Shown: piece after piece, positions 1-8,915 of the stretch | Layout: every line of letters starts with the position of its first letter | How positions within the stretch are numbered: the first letter of the stretch is position 1 | From: Flavobacterium sp. LC2016-01 | GTDB taxonomy: Bacteria > Bacteroidota > Bacteroidia > Flavobacteriales > Flavobacteriaceae | DNA length: 64,000 nt | Reading direction: 5' to 3' | Assembly (NCBI RefSeq): GCF_009711135.1 | Contig: NZ_WMIC01000005.1 | Coordinates: 248,001-312,000 of the forward strand | The notes under the pieces: model-generated | What the model saw: only the letters and a program-made list of their open reading frames with translations | Told to the model about the DNA's origin: nothing | Databases searched by the model: none | Program-made: the position numbers and the translations under genes

Positions 1-580
1 CTTGGGTTTTGCCGGCCATTTTATCCTTATGCATTCCATTTAAAGTTGCATTTTCAATTAATGTGCCTTGCTCATATTTATTATACAGCATTTTTATTTT
101 TGAGAGGCTCAAGAAAGTAACTTCCCCAGAATAGTTAAGACTTTTTTTATCTGCATTTAATATAGATTGTATAACTTTATTATGATTAGTGTTGGATATA
201 TTAGTTTTTAACATTACAATGCTTGAACGTACCACTTTATCTTCGTTCAAATAAAAAATGATCTTGGTAATTCCGGAAAGCCCTTCCAATGGTTTAGCAT
301 CTGCAATTAGCAATTTTTCTGTGGTTCTTAAATCAAATATTTCTAAACTGGATGTGTCAATTGCAGTCGATAGTTCCTCGATTTTAGATAATTCTCCTAA
401 ACTATTACTACTCTTTAGTTGATTCCAATAATCATTTATTTTATCTTTATAAATTGCAGGAGCGGCATGGTTATCTTCATGTAGAACGTCATCTTTATCT
501 TCACAATTGGATAAAAATAGTACTAAAAGAAATAGAGTCAAATTTGTTAAAAACGATTTTAAGAATACATTTTTCTTCAT
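1..580 (-). CDS. Hypothetical lipoprotein, 3' end outside window
   Basis: The reading frame is open from an ATG at 578-580 down to base 1 (193 codons), so the C-terminus lies outside the window. The N-terminus MKKNVFLKSFL is followed by a hydrophobic stretch and the lipobox LFLSNC, giving a mature protein that starts with Cys at about residue 26. The residues after it (CEDKDDVLHED) are acidic with an early K-D-D, which resembles the surface-export signal described for Bacteroidota lipoproteins. The rest is soluble, with no family I recognise. A single transcript leftwards is likely, since nothing is close upstream. Confidence 0.75.
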   Translation of the reverse strand, partial: MKKNVFLKSFLTNLTLFLLVLFLSNCEDKDDVLHEDNHAAPAIYKDKINDYWNQLKSSNSLGELSKIEELSTAIDTSSLEIFDLRTTEKLLIADAKPLEGLSGITKIIFYLNEDKVVRSSIVMLKTNISNTNHNKVIQSILNADKKSLNYSGEVTFLSLSKIKMLYNKYEQGTLIENATLNGMHKDKMAGKTQ

Positions 581-753
581 AATTGAAACCTTCAAAAGGG
601 GTTAAGATATATTGTAATTTTTATAGTGTACTTGGGATTGAAAACTGAGGCATATAAGCTGAAAGATTTTTTTACTCTTTGTCATTATCTTTTGTGCATA
701 TTGTTGTAAATTTTTTTTTGATGTTTTTTCTGTACAAAAAATCTTAAATAATC

Positions 754-761
754 ACAAATAT
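754..761 (-). promoter_or_regulatory. Possible -7 element for the lipoprotein gene
   Basis: On the minus strand this reads TATATTTG, a match to the Bacteroidota -7 consensus TAnnTTTG, 173 nt upstream of the lipoprotein ATG. No clear -33 TTTG was found at the usual spacing. The rest of 581-1160 is AT-rich and holds no other supported feature except the short remnant at 851-1000. Confidence 0.3.
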
Positions 762-850
762 ATAAGTTATTACTTTGAAATTGTTATAGATTTATTAAAA
801 AAAAAATGTTTTGATTTATAAAGTTATTATTAGAAATCATTTTATGTCGA

Positions 851-1000
851 ATGGGTAATGTTTCTGAGTTAGTGATTATATCAATTATTCAAGATGTGAA
901 GAGAAAAGAGTTGCTAAAAATTGGAGAACGAAAAACAATAAACAAGCAGTATTATTGTAAAATATGCTGTCATTATTTTATAGAAAATTATACTCAATAA
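851..1000 (+). pseudogene. Possible transposase zinc-ribbon remnant
   Basis: A 49-codon frame runs from ATG at 851 to TAA at 1000. Its end reads KQYYCKICCHYFIENYTQ, which resembles the second half of the N-terminal zinc ribbon of IS1-type transposases (a pattern like KQRYxCKxCxxxF). The first Cys pair and the whole catalytic part are missing. I read it as a decayed insertion-sequence fragment. The match is by eye and short, so chance similarity is possible. Confidence 0.3.
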
Positions 1001-1160
1001 AGATTATAAGTCAGGTATAAGCCAAATATCATTCAATTAACCAAAGAAGGCTTAGGGATGAAAATTATAGCAATAATCTTCAAAATGTCCTAGTGTTGGC
1101 ACTAGAGTAATGCTCGTGAAAGTAACAAATAAAAAAGTTGAAAGGAAATGTTTAGAAAAC

Positions 1161-1190
1161 AAAAAAGCTCCAGATTTCTCTGAAGCTTTG
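1161..1190 (-). terminator. Rho-independent terminator after tRNA-fMet
   Basis: On the minus strand, directly after the tRNA 3' end, the sequence AAGCTTCAGA-gaaa-TCTGGAGCTT forms a ten-pair stem with one G-U pair, followed by a run of T. The same hairpin follows tRNA-Glu at 37,673 and recurs several times in the accessory region. Confidence 0.8.
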
Positions 1191-1196
1191 TCCTAG

Positions 1197-1269
1197 TAGC
1201 GGGAACAGGACTCGAACCTGTGACCTTCGGGTTATGAGCCCGACGAGCTGCCTACTGCTCTATCCCGCG
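1197..1269 (-). tRNA. tRNA-Met (CAU), initiator type
   Basis: The minus strand folds as a tRNA with anticodon CAT in the loop CTCATAA. The anticodon stem holds three consecutive G-C pairs (GGG/CCC), the hallmark of initiator tRNA. The acceptor stem CGCGGGA pairs with TCCCGC, leaving position 1 (C) opposite position 72 (T) unpaired; an unpaired 1:72 is also an initiator feature. The discriminator is A and CCA is not encoded. These points favour fMet over elongator Met or Ile2. Confidence 0.88.
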
Positions 1270-1395
1270 ATGTTTCGGGTGCAAAGATAAGCACTAAATA
1301 CAGTTTATCAAAGGAATTAGTGAAATATTTTTATTTAAATAAATTTAGTTCTAACTAATTGTTGTACAGTGAAATATGGTTTTGTGATTTTGAAA

Positions 1396-1920
1396 TTAGA
1401 TCTCATAATCAAGTAATTCGGAATAGGGATCATTTTTTAAACCTAATAATTTAGCAAAAGCAGGCTCGGTTTTGAGACCGTTTTGTTTGAGTTTTATGAT
1501 TTCCTGCCGAAAATTTTCGTCTCGTGATTCCAGAATTTGGTGTTCTATAATCATGTGCCTGTAGCCATTTTGATTTTTGGTTGGAAGATTTTGCCCGAAA
1601 ATTTCAATTTCAAAATCATCTAATTTGAAACTCCCAACTACTGATTCTTGCTGATTTAGTATAGTTTCTCTGATTTTAAAATCGGAGTTGTTTTTAAAAA
1701 GAGAAGTGATTTTTTCAATGAAATAACTTTTGTTCTGCCAATAACAAATAATATCAAGATCACTGTGTTCAATGTTAATATTTATTGGAATTGTACCAAC
1801 AAGAATTGAGTCAAATTCCGCAAGAACTTCTAAAATCCTGTTTTTAGTCAAAGTTCCATAAGCCAGAATTTGTCTTTCATTTCCAGATTTTAAATAGTCA
1901 ATTGTACTGAAATCAATCAT
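1396..1920 (-). CDS. DUF4269 nucleotidyltransferase-like protein
   Basis: This 174-residue soluble protein has the core LVGTIPININIEHSDLDIIC at about residues 40-59. It matches the DUF4269 family, a nucleotidyltransferase-fold group in which an SDLDI motif supplies the acidic metal-binding residues. A second acidic strand (DDFEIEIFGQ, about residues 101-110) fits the same fold. The start lies 3 nt after the stop of the upstream glycosyltransferase gene, so the two are probably one transcript. The substrate is unknown. Confidence 0.75.
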   Translation of the reverse strand: MIDFSTIDYLKSGNERQILAYGTLTKNRILEVLAEFDSILVGTIPININIEHSDLDIICYWQNKSYFIEKITSLFKNNSDFKIRETILNQQESVVGSFKLDDFEIEIFGQNLPTKNQNGYRHMIIEHQILESRDENFRQEIIKLKQNGLKTEPAFAKLLGLKNDPYSELLDYEI

Positions 1921-1923
1921 TAT

Positions 1924-3450
1924 TTACTTGTCGTAATTTTTCTCTTCTTTAATTTCCTGAGCTAATCTTTTATTAATATTGATTTTGGCTTTGGTAAAAA
2001 CAAAAATTGTCGTTTTGTATTCGCGGGCAAATTTGTTTGTTATTTCGCCGCCAATCGCCGCCTTTTGAAAAAACGGACTTGTTTCTGCAAATTCGGTACT
2101 GTTTTCTTCAAATTCTTTTACCCGAATAAGATTTGTATAGTCAATATTCAAATTAAACCAATTGACATAATCGGCATTAAAAGAAACAGCTTTGATGCCT
2201 TTTTTAGTGTAATAATTAATAGCTCCGGCCTGACCGTAATTATCACAAAGCACCAATGTGTTTTCAGATTTTGGAAACAAAGCATAAACCGAATCTGTTT
2301 TGCGGGCAAGTTCTTTCCATCCCAGCATGTCGGCAAAATCCTGAGGCAGTTCGTGATCTTTTCCATCTTCCCAGCGCAGCATTCCCAGCTTTTTATATCG
2401 CTCAGGTTTTGCTGTTATTTCCTCTGGCGTTTTATTCGGAAAAGCTACTTTGTAAATTGGAATAAAAAGTAAAAGCGGAATCAAAATTAAAACGGGCTGT
2501 AAAAATCGTTTCCATCCAGTTTTTGAAATTTCGCCTAAAAATACGGCGCCAAATGCAATGTAAATAGGATAAAGGCCAATGGCATAATACGCTTTGGCTT
2601 TGAAATAAATAAAAACCAACAGTGTAAAAATAATCGAAGCAAAAAAGAATCTATAATTTGTAAAAGGCTTATAAAAAAGCAAGGCATAAAACGAGGAAAG
2701 AATAACGATAAAGCCGCCAATAAAAAACAGCAACTGTTCTTTTAAAAATCCTGCGCGATCAACATTTACCAACTGTGTTTCGGCCAATTCTTTCATATGA
2801 TGAACAATCGGGAAATGATTATTGTATTGCCATAAAAGATTCGGAAAAATTAAAATTAATCCCAGAATCAAAGCGAAATAAAGATTTTTATCCCCAACTA
2901 TTTTTCTTTGTTTTGAAAGCAAAAGCACCGGCAAAAGCCCGATTAAAAGAAAAAGAATATTGTATTTATTCAGAAAACCGAAAGCGAAAATTATAGCGCC
3001 CGTGTAAAGCCATTTTACTTTTTCGGTATTGATGTATTGAATAACTGCAAAATAAAAAGCTGTCCAGCATAAAATGTCTAAAGAATTGGGCTGAAAAAGC
3101 ATATTTAATCGTAAAAGGGATGACAGTAAAATGCAAGTTGCGCCTAAAATCAATGCAAATAAATTCCCTTTAAGAACTTCAATAGTTTTCCAGACAACTA
3201 AAAGTGTCAAAACGCCAAAAAGGGCAGGGAAGAACTTAACCCAAAAAACAGAATTTCCGAGCAAATAAATGATGTACGAAAACCAAGAAGTTACGGGCGG
3301 AACTGATAGATACCCCCAAGCCAAATGATGTGCCTGATCCAGATGCAGATATTCATCGCGCTGCAGATCATATTCTGGACTCAATAAAATATATTGAAGT
3401 GCAAATTTTAAAATGATAAACCCAATTAAAATAAATGTTTTCTTAGTCAT
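1924..3450 (-). CDS. GT39/ArnT-like membrane glycosyltransferase
   Basis: This is a 508-residue integral membrane protein with about ten hydrophobic segments in the first 350 residues and a soluble C-terminal domain. An acidic motif, LQRDEYLHLDQAHHLAWGY, sits in the first extracytoplasmic loop near residues 29-47, as in the PMT_2/ArnT-like (GT39 clan) enzymes that transfer sugars from polyprenyl-phosphate donors. It is likely in the inner membrane, acting on a periplasmic acceptor such as a lipid or glycan. Donor and acceptor cannot be told from sequence. It is followed with only 3 nt spacing by the DUF4269 gene. Confidence 0.8.
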   Translation of the reverse strand: MTKKTFILIGFIILKFALQYILLSPEYDLQRDEYLHLDQAHHLAWGYLSVPPVTSWFSYIIYLLGNSVFWVKFFPALFGVLTLLVVWKTIEVLKGNLFALILGATCILLSSLLRLNMLFQPNSLDILCWTAFYFAVIQYINTEKVKWLYTGAIIFAFGFLNKYNILFLLIGLLPVLLLSKQRKIVGDKNLYFALILGLILIFPNLLWQYNNHFPIVHHMKELAETQLVNVDRAGFLKEQLLFFIGGFIVILSSFYALLFYKPFTNYRFFFASIIFTLLVFIYFKAKAYYAIGLYPIYIAFGAVFLGEISKTGWKRFLQPVLILIPLLLFIPIYKVAFPNKTPEEITAKPERYKKLGMLRWEDGKDHELPQDFADMLGWKELARKTDSVYALFPKSENTLVLCDNYGQAGAINYYTKKGIKAVSFNADYVNWFNLNIDYTNLIRVKEFEENSTEFAETSPFFQKAAIGGEITNKFAREYKTTIFVFTKAKININKRLAQEIKEEKNYDK

Positions 3451-3574
3451 GTAGATTTTGGTTTCTTAGGTTTGTTTGGCTTTTGCATTATAAGTAGTTT
3501 TAAATCAACGCGTAATTCTGTAGCTAAGATAGGATTTATTTTGATTTTTGAATATTCGGAATATTTCTTAATAT

Positions 3575-3767
3575 AACCCGTTGGGTGCAATTAATTCAAA
3601 CACATAGAAACATAGGTTTAGGAGGTGCAAAAAAGGCGTTTCACTTGTTTTAAACAAACATAGTTGGCTATGTGTTAGAAACTAGTTTTTTTTTAAGTTC
3701 TTTTCGACAAATAAAATCTATGTTTCTATGTGTTCAATAAAATAAAATAAATTACACACAATGGGTA
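3575..3767. mobile_element. MITE-like inverted-repeat element
   Basis: The two ends are imperfect inverted repeats. The left end runs ACCCGTTGGGTGCAATT and then CACATAGAAACATAG. The right end, read on the other strand, runs ACCCATTGTGTGTAATTT and then ACACATAGAAACATAG. The interior of about 90 nt has no coding potential. Size and structure fit a small non-autonomous element or a flavobacterial intergenic repeat. It lies between a minus-strand and a plus-strand gene. Confidence 0.5.
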
Positions 3768-3879
3768 TGGTGTGATAATGTAAAGTGCAGATTTTTAGAT
3801 ATTTATGGTCTTTAGGTATTAGTTGGATTGACATTTTTATTATCTTTAATGTCCAGCAATAACTTTAAAAGAAAATACC

Positions 3880-4299
3880 ATGAAAAAGAAATTATTGATT
3901 GCGGCTGTCCTTTTAGGGGCAATTTCATTTGCAAATGCGCAAAGTGTAGGAGATATTACAAAAGCGGCCAGTAAGGCGTCAACAACGGCAGTTCCCGCTT
4001 TTGATGTTGCAAGTATCTCAAATCAAGTTATGGGTGTATTATCTCCAAAATTAAAATTAACCGAGGCTCAAAAACCGGTGGTAAATTCATTGGTAAATGA
4101 AACTCTAAATAAAAAGAAGAATATTTTGCCTACAATGGCTACTGACAAGGCAGGTTATACTTCTAAAATGACTGCCAGCAGAGAGTCTTTTATAGCCAAA
4201 ATGAAAAAAAATATAAGTCCGACACAATTTGATGCACTTACATCTTTACTGCCAAAATCAGCTTCGGCAGTAACGCCATTGGCAAAAATGCTTTATTAA
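3880..4299 (+). CDS. Small secreted hypothetical protein
   Basis: This 139-residue protein has a typical Sec signal peptide (MKKKLLIAAVLLGAISFANA, cleavage near ANA-QS). The mature part is rich in Ala, Thr, Ser and Lys with a helical look (KLKLTEAQKPVVNSLVNETL) and no Cys. It resembles small exported proteins common in flavobacteria whose function is unknown. It stands alone, with a strong terminator downstream shared with the convergent gene. Confidence 0.7.
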   Translation: MKKKLLIAAVLLGAISFANAQSVGDITKAASKASTTAVPAFDVASISNQVMGVLSPKLKLTEAQKPVVNSLVNETLNKKKNILPTMATDKAGYTSKMTASRESFIAKMKKNISPTQFDALTSLLPKSASAVTPLAKMLY

Positions 4300-4312
4300 G
4301 ATAGTATAAAAT

Positions 4313-4348
4313 AAAAAAAGCAAAATAGAAGTCTATTTTGCTTTTTTT
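4313..4348. terminator. Bidirectional terminator
   Basis: The stem AGCAAAATAGA/TCTATTTTGCT is flanked by an A-run on the left and a T-run on the right. It can therefore terminate both the plus-strand gene ending at 4299 and the minus-strand gene ending at 4380. Confidence 0.85.
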
Positions 4349-4379
4349 ATTTTCAGTTTTATTAGAAAATGTTTTGGAT

Positions 4380-4931
4380 TTAAAGGTTCTCCTCTAAATA
4401 AGCAGGATCAAATTCGTTTGTATCCTGAACTTCGGCAGTTACAGGTTTAGAAGCTTTCAGTGTATTGAATCTTTCCAGCATTTCTGTTTCACCTTCTTCA
4501 CCGCTAAAATAAGGGAAAACATCCATAATTGCTGTTTCTGTGATAGCTGGAATAGAATATTCGCCCATTGTATTTTTCATTACGTGAAGTGTGTTGTCAA
4601 AAGCTTCACGAACATCATTTGCCTGAATTAGCATATACATGCTTGTTTTTCTTTCTTTTCCGCTTTCTTCATCATAAGCAATTAAAGTGATTTTAGATTT
4701 AAACCATCTGTCTGTATTTTCAAACGGATGAATTTCGGCATAATTTGCCACTTTGATAGCTGTGATTTTAAATTCTTCACTAGTGTAAGCGGCCATTTCT
4801 TCGGTCATTCTTTTTTCAGCTTCTGTATAAGATAAAGCATCAACCAAATAGGGCTCTGTTAAAACTTTCTGTCCGCCCGTTTCATCAGTTTTTCTATATT
4901 TTACTTTGCATTCGTACCAAGTTGCGCTCAT
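4380..4931 (-). CDS. DUF4494 family protein
   Basis: This is a 183-residue cytoplasmic protein. I chose the ATG at 4931 because family members begin with MSATWYECKVKYRKTDETGG; the frame also extends 19 codons upstream to 4988, but that part looks non-coding. The region with WYECK, TEPYLVDALSYTEAEKR and ITAIKVANYAEI at residues 3-70 fits DUF4494, a conserved Bacteroidota family of unknown function. The C-terminal tail is acidic. The gene stands alone. Confidence 0.8.
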   Translation of the reverse strand: MSATWYECKVKYRKTDETGGQKVLTEPYLVDALSYTEAEKRMTEEMAAYTSEEFKITAIKVANYAEIHPFENTDRWFKSKITLIAYDEESGKERKTSMYMLIQANDVREAFDNTLHVMKNTMGEYSIPAITETAIMDVFPYFSGEEGETEMLERFNTLKASKPVTAEVQDTNEFDPAYLEENL

Positions 4932-5275
4932 TTTCTTGTAATTTTTAAGGATGCCAAAGATAGATTTTATGGAGAAAATACGATTCAAATTCGCAAATAG
5001 ATATTCACAATTTTAAATTACTATGTAATTTATTAGGTTTTGTTTAATGTTTGATTTGAAATAATTTGTAAATGAATTTTAGACAATAATATCTTAAAAT
5101 GTGTAATTGGTCGTTTTTTAGTGAAGATGGTGTGTTTTATTTGTTAAAATGATATTATTTTTTAATTTTTGTAATTGTAAGTTCTTTAGAATTAGATATA
5201 ATTTTCTTACTTTAGCTTAAACAAGTATTAAATACCGGCCTAAAACTTATTAAGGATAACTCGAACATATTAAGT
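4932..5275. other. AT-rich divergent intergenic region
   Basis: This spacer between a minus-strand and a plus-strand gene must hold both promoters. I see no repeat, RNA gene or coding remnant. TACTTTAG at about 5209-5216 is a weak -7 candidate for the MutS-type gene. Confidence 0.4.
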
Positions 5276-6538
5276 ATGAATAATATTCAAGATTTAAATA
5301 TAAAAGATGAAGTGCTGCCTATTTTTGATTTTTCTTTGAATAGCTTCACGAAGAAAAAAATCCTTACTATTTTAGAAACGCCTTTAAAAGCGAAAAATCA
5401 AATTATTGAAAGACAAAATATTCTGAAAGGATTTGTTTTAAATAAAGAGATTTTAAAAAACTACTCTTATACTGTTTTGTATTTAAATGAAGTTCACTAT
5501 TTCCTGAACAATTTTAAAGAAGAAAATATCAACTGGAAACGCTTTTTGTTTTTTGGACCAACTGCCGATGAAATTCTTACGCATAATAAAATTCATCAGC
5601 TTATATTGTTTTTTCATCGATTAGAGTCGACTTGTTTTTCACGACTTAATTTGATACACTTTCCTGAGCCATACAGGAAAGATTTGAACAGAATATTGTC
5701 TTTTCTTTCTGTTTTTGGACTGAGAAAATATGAATATATTATTAGAGAAAAACAGTTGAAAAGCAAGCATCTAAAAAAAATAGTGGCTAAAATTTCAACT
5801 TTACAAGAGGAAGGTAAAATTGAACCATTTTGGGATGATTTATTTTTGTTTGAATCTTATTTGTCGATAAGCAAAACCATTATTGATCGCGAATTTATTT
5901 TCCCAGTTATTACAGATAAAAGTTTTGTTATAAATGATTTCTATCATCCTTTAATTGGCAGTCCAATTAAGAACAGTTTTACGGCATTTAATAATGTAAT
6001 CGTATTAAATGGTCCCAATATGTCTGGAAAATCGACTTTTCTTAAATCAGTCAGTTTGTGTATTTATTTAGGAAATCTTGGATTGGGAATTCCGGCTTCT
6101 GCGGCTGAAATTCCTTTTTGCACTGATTTTTCAATCGGAATCAATAAACGTGATGACATTTTAAACGGTTACAGTCATTTTATGACCGAAGTCGTGAACC
6201 TCAGAGATGTGGTTTTAAAAGCAGCTGATGGGAAAAGATGTTTTGTTGTTTTTGATGAGCTTTTTAGCGGAACAAATGTTGAAGATGCTTTAGAAATTTG
6301 CACAAGAACCATTAATGGCGTTGGTGCTTATTCGAATTCTTATTTTTTAATTTCGACACATATCCAAGAATTAAAGGAATTAACAAACGAAACGGTTTCA
6401 ACTTATTATTTAGATTGCGAACTGATCGACAATATCCCGACATTTACTTATAAGTTAAAGAAAGGATGGTCTGATATTAAAGTCGGCAGAATTTTATTTG
6501 AAAAAGAAGGACTGAATAAACTTTTGCAGTTTAATTAG
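5276..6538 (+). CDS. MutS-type ATPase lacking mismatch-recognition domain
   Basis: In this 420-residue protein the C-terminal half is a MutS domain V ATPase. Walker A GPNMSGKST is at about 246-254, followed by an ST[HS]FMTE-type segment (NGYSHFMTEVVNLRDV). Walker B FVVFDELFSGTN is at about 323-334, and a switch His lies in LISTHIQEL. The N-terminal half is helical, like the MutS lever/core domain, and the mismatch-binding domain is absent. Such short MutS relatives are common in Bacteroidota and their role in DNA repair or recombination is undefined. The gene is monocistronic and followed by a terminator. Confidence 0.85.
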   Translation: MNNIQDLNIKDEVLPIFDFSLNSFTKKKILTILETPLKAKNQIIERQNILKGFVLNKEILKNYSYTVLYLNEVHYFLNNFKEENINWKRFLFFGPTADEILTHNKIHQLILFFHRLESTCFSRLNLIHFPEPYRKDLNRILSFLSVFGLRKYEYIIREKQLKSKHLKKIVAKISTLQEEGKIEPFWDDLFLFESYLSISKTIIDREFIFPVITDKSFVINDFYHPLIGSPIKNSFTAFNNVIVLNGPNMSGKSTFLKSVSLCIYLGNLGLGIPASAAEIPFCTDFSIGINKRDDILNGYSHFMTEVVNLRDVVLKAADGKRCFVVFDELFSGTNVEDALEICTRTINGVGAYSNSYFLISTHIQELKELTNETVSTYYLDCELIDNIPTFTYKLKKGWSDIKVGRILFEKEGLNKLLQFN

Positions 6539-6552
6539 TTTTAGATAATTAG

Positions 6553-6592
6553 AAAAAAACGCACTTCAGATCGTTCTGAAGTGCGTTTTTTG
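6553..6592 (+). terminator. Rho-independent terminator
   Basis: The stem AACGCACTTCAGA/TCTGAAGTGCGTT with a short loop is followed by T6. It lies 14 nt after the MutS-type gene and could also serve the convergent gene at 6616. Confidence 0.88.
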
Positions 6593-6615
6593 ATTTTTCA
6601 AAACTCAAACTTAAT

Positions 6616-7260
6616 TTAATATTCAACATCCATTATAAAATGACTATGCTCAGGAAGCCAAATGTTGCACTTTTCGGGATAGTTGCATTGACGGTAGATA
6701 TATGATTTTCTGATATAAGTTTTGCTGTATCTATAGGCTTTTAAAGCTGGAACGACAGCTATTAAGCCTTTCTTTGAATAGATGAAATCCGTAGGGTAGT
6801 TTTCTTTCTCTAAAAGTATAAAAACAACAAAAATGCCCTCGTCTGGAATTGTTATTTTAGATTTTGAAATATCAACTTTTGTCCAATATTCATTATCGTC
6901 TTTTTTTACTAGAATATCTTGTTCTAAAATGGGTTTGCCCGGCATTCTTAAACTGTCAACAGTGTATAAATTTACTTTGAAAGGCAGGTATTTTAAATTT
7001 GTAATGCCACCATAATCCGAAACGCTAAATAAGAGATTTTTTATTTCTTTATTTTCACTGCTTTTTGGAATATAGGTTGCAGCTTTATCAGTCCAAGAAA
7101 AGTTAGTTTCAAAACTATTGAGTTTCTCAAAAAAGGAAAGCTCTTGCTTGCTTTTAAAATTTGAATTAACAATTACGGCGTCCAGTTTTTCTTGAGAAAA
7201 AACACTCTGAAAAGTCAATAATAAAATGATAAACAATTTAGAGAAGTTTTTTGTTTTCAT
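6616..7260 (-). CDS. Secreted hypothetical protein
   Basis: This 214-residue protein has a signal peptide (MKTKNFSKLFIILLLTFQSVFSQ). The region around residues 100-150 (DILVKKDDNEYWTKVDISKSKI, then IPDEGIFVVFILLE) resembles the C-terminal beta-sandwich part of Bacteroidota carboxypeptidase-regulatory-like exported proteins, but the usual N-terminal peptidase-associated domain is not evident. The function is unknown. It is convergent with the MutS-type gene. Confidence 0.6.
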   Translation of the reverse strand: MKTKNFSKLFIILLLTFQSVFSQEKLDAVIVNSNFKSKQELSFFEKLNSFETNFSWTDKAATYIPKSSENKEIKNLLFSVSDYGGITNLKYLPFKVNLYTVDSLRMPGKPILEQDILVKKDDNEYWTKVDISKSKITIPDEGIFVVFILLEKENYPTDFIYSKKGLIAVVPALKAYRYSKTYIRKSYIYRQCNYPEKCNIWLPEHSHFIMDVEY

Positions 7261-7440
7261 ATTAAAATAAGTCTCATTTGTTAGCTCTTTGATTGCAGAA
7301 TGTTTCTGTCTAAGAATTATAATGATTGAAGAACATATGAAACGCGTATTTTATTTTAACAATGGATTTACACAAGTATGAATTATTCCAGCGTATTTGT
7401 AGAGGCGCACAGCAGTGCGTCTGTGCACTGCATAAAAGTT

Positions 7441-7560
7441 TTCGCCACGACCCGAACGACAGCGAACTGGCGAAGCAATTCCACTAATTTTCACTAATTA
7501 ATTTTATAACTAACAAAAAAACATTCGTGAAAATTCGTGTAATTCGTGGCGAAAAAAAAC
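7441..7560. repeat. Flavobacterial intergenic repeat
   Basis: The start, TTCGCCACGACCCGAACGAC followed by AGCGAACTGGCGAAGCAATT, recurs with few changes at 27,354 and 29,384. The end (TTCGTGTAATTCGTGGCGAA) is inverted relative to the start, giving a hairpin-like unit. It carries no coding signal. The rest of the 7261-7567 spacer is unremarkable. Confidence 0.6.
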
Positions 7561-7567
7561 ATGAATA

Positions 7568-8839
7568 CTAAACTTTAAAGATCAATTTCTTTTTATAGAA
7601 AATCCAAAGTATAATGGACCAGAAAGCCGCATAAGCCAAGGCAAATGCCAATGACGCATTCAATGGATTCTCAAAACAAGGCGCAATTCCATGTTTATAA
7701 ATTGAAGTTTGAAGACTGATTTCTTCTCCGCCAATTTCTGGATTTTGAACTTTAATAGAACTAAGTACTCTCGGAATTACACCCGAAAAGAAAAACACAA
7801 TCATTGGATTTACCCCCCAGATTAAAAAGAATTTAGTCCATTTTTTATAACCTTGCATATCAACTATGTAATACAAAATCGTTAAACATATCGTTGCGAT
7901 TCCGGCAGTGTATAAAACATAAGAACTTGTCCAAAGTGATTTATTTATTGGGAAGATTATATTCCAAAGCAAACCTCCAATTACTAAAGCTACTCCAGTA
8001 ATTGCTGTCTTTTTTAGGATTTCGGTTTTGCTTACTTGCAAGTTTAATAACTGGCCAATATACATTCCAAGAATTCCTGTACCAATAGCCGGCAAGGTGC
8101 TTAAAATTCCTTCTGGATCCCAAGTTTTAGAAGCAATCCATAAATGTCCGTTTAAAAGTGTATCGTCTAACCAAGCGGCTAGATTAGTGCCTTTGTCAAA
8201 ATTGGCTGGACCAAATCCAGGAACGGGAACAAAAGCCATTAAAAGCCAATATCCAATTAAAAGTGTTGCTAAAACAATAAGCTGTGTTTTTAAATTTGTT
8301 TTTAGATATAAAATAGCACTAAAGAAATAGACGATTGCAATTCGCTGTAAAACACCTGGGATTCTGGTATCTTCAAAATGTTCCAAACCGCTAAAGGCTA
8401 AAGAAAGCAGTATTAAAAAGATTCCTACTGCAAGAATGGTTTTGACTTTCATTGAAAAATTTCCTAAAAGGGCATAAGCGACTGCAAAGGCAATAACCAA
8501 TCTCACTCCTAATAACGGAATTCCTTCCAGACCAAATAAATGGATTCTGCTGAAAACGCTCAAAAACAATCCTAAACAGAAAATTCGCAGTGAACGAACC
8601 AAAATTTTATTAAAAACCGCTCCGTCAAAATGTTTTACCGGCATTGCAAAAGGTATTGCGGTTCCCATTATAAAAACAAAAAAAGGAAATACTAAATCAG
8701 TTGGTGTACAGCCGTGCCATTCGGCGTGTTCTAATGGCGGATAAATGGAAGACCAGCTTCCAGGATTATTTACTATCGTCATTAATAAAATAGTAAATCC
8801 TCTAAATACATCCAGCGAGGTTAAACGTTCTTTTGTCAT
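7568..8839 (-). CDS. HGSNAT/DUF5009-like transmembrane acyltransferase
   Basis: This is a 423-residue membrane protein with about eleven hydrophobic segments. The N-terminus (RLTSLDVFRGFTILLMTIVN, then EHAEWHGCTPTDLVFPFFVF) matches the family of heparan-alpha-glucosaminide N-acetyltransferase and its bacterial DUF5009 relatives, where the His in EHAEWHG lies in the active region. The family passes acetyl groups from cytoplasmic acetyl-CoA to terminal glucosamine across the membrane. Here it ends the minus-strand amino-sugar operon after the NagZ-type gene. A role in re-acetylating glucosamine released in the periplasm is an inference. Confidence 0.82.
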   Translation of the reverse strand: MTKERLTSLDVFRGFTILLMTIVNNPGSWSSIYPPLEHAEWHGCTPTDLVFPFFVFIMGTAIPFAMPVKHFDGAVFNKILVRSLRIFCLGLFLSVFSRIHLFGLEGIPLLGVRLVIAFAVAYALLGNFSMKVKTILAVGIFLILLSLAFSGLEHFEDTRIPGVLQRIAIVYFFSAILYLKTNLKTQLIVLATLLIGYWLLMAFVPVPGFGPANFDKGTNLAAWLDDTLLNGHLWIASKTWDPEGILSTLPAIGTGILGMYIGQLLNLQVSKTEILKKTAITGVALVIGGLLWNIIFPINKSLWTSSYVLYTAGIATICLTILYYIVDMQGYKKWTKFFLIWGVNPMIVFFFSGVIPRVLSSIKVQNPEIGGEEISLQTSIYKHGIAPCFENPLNASLAFALAYAAFWSIILWIFYKKKLIFKV

Positions 8840-8915
8840 TGGTTTGTTTTTTTTAGATAATAGATTTTTTAGAAGAAAGAGTCAAGAAGAAAGATTTTCT
8901 TTGAAAGCTCTTGAA

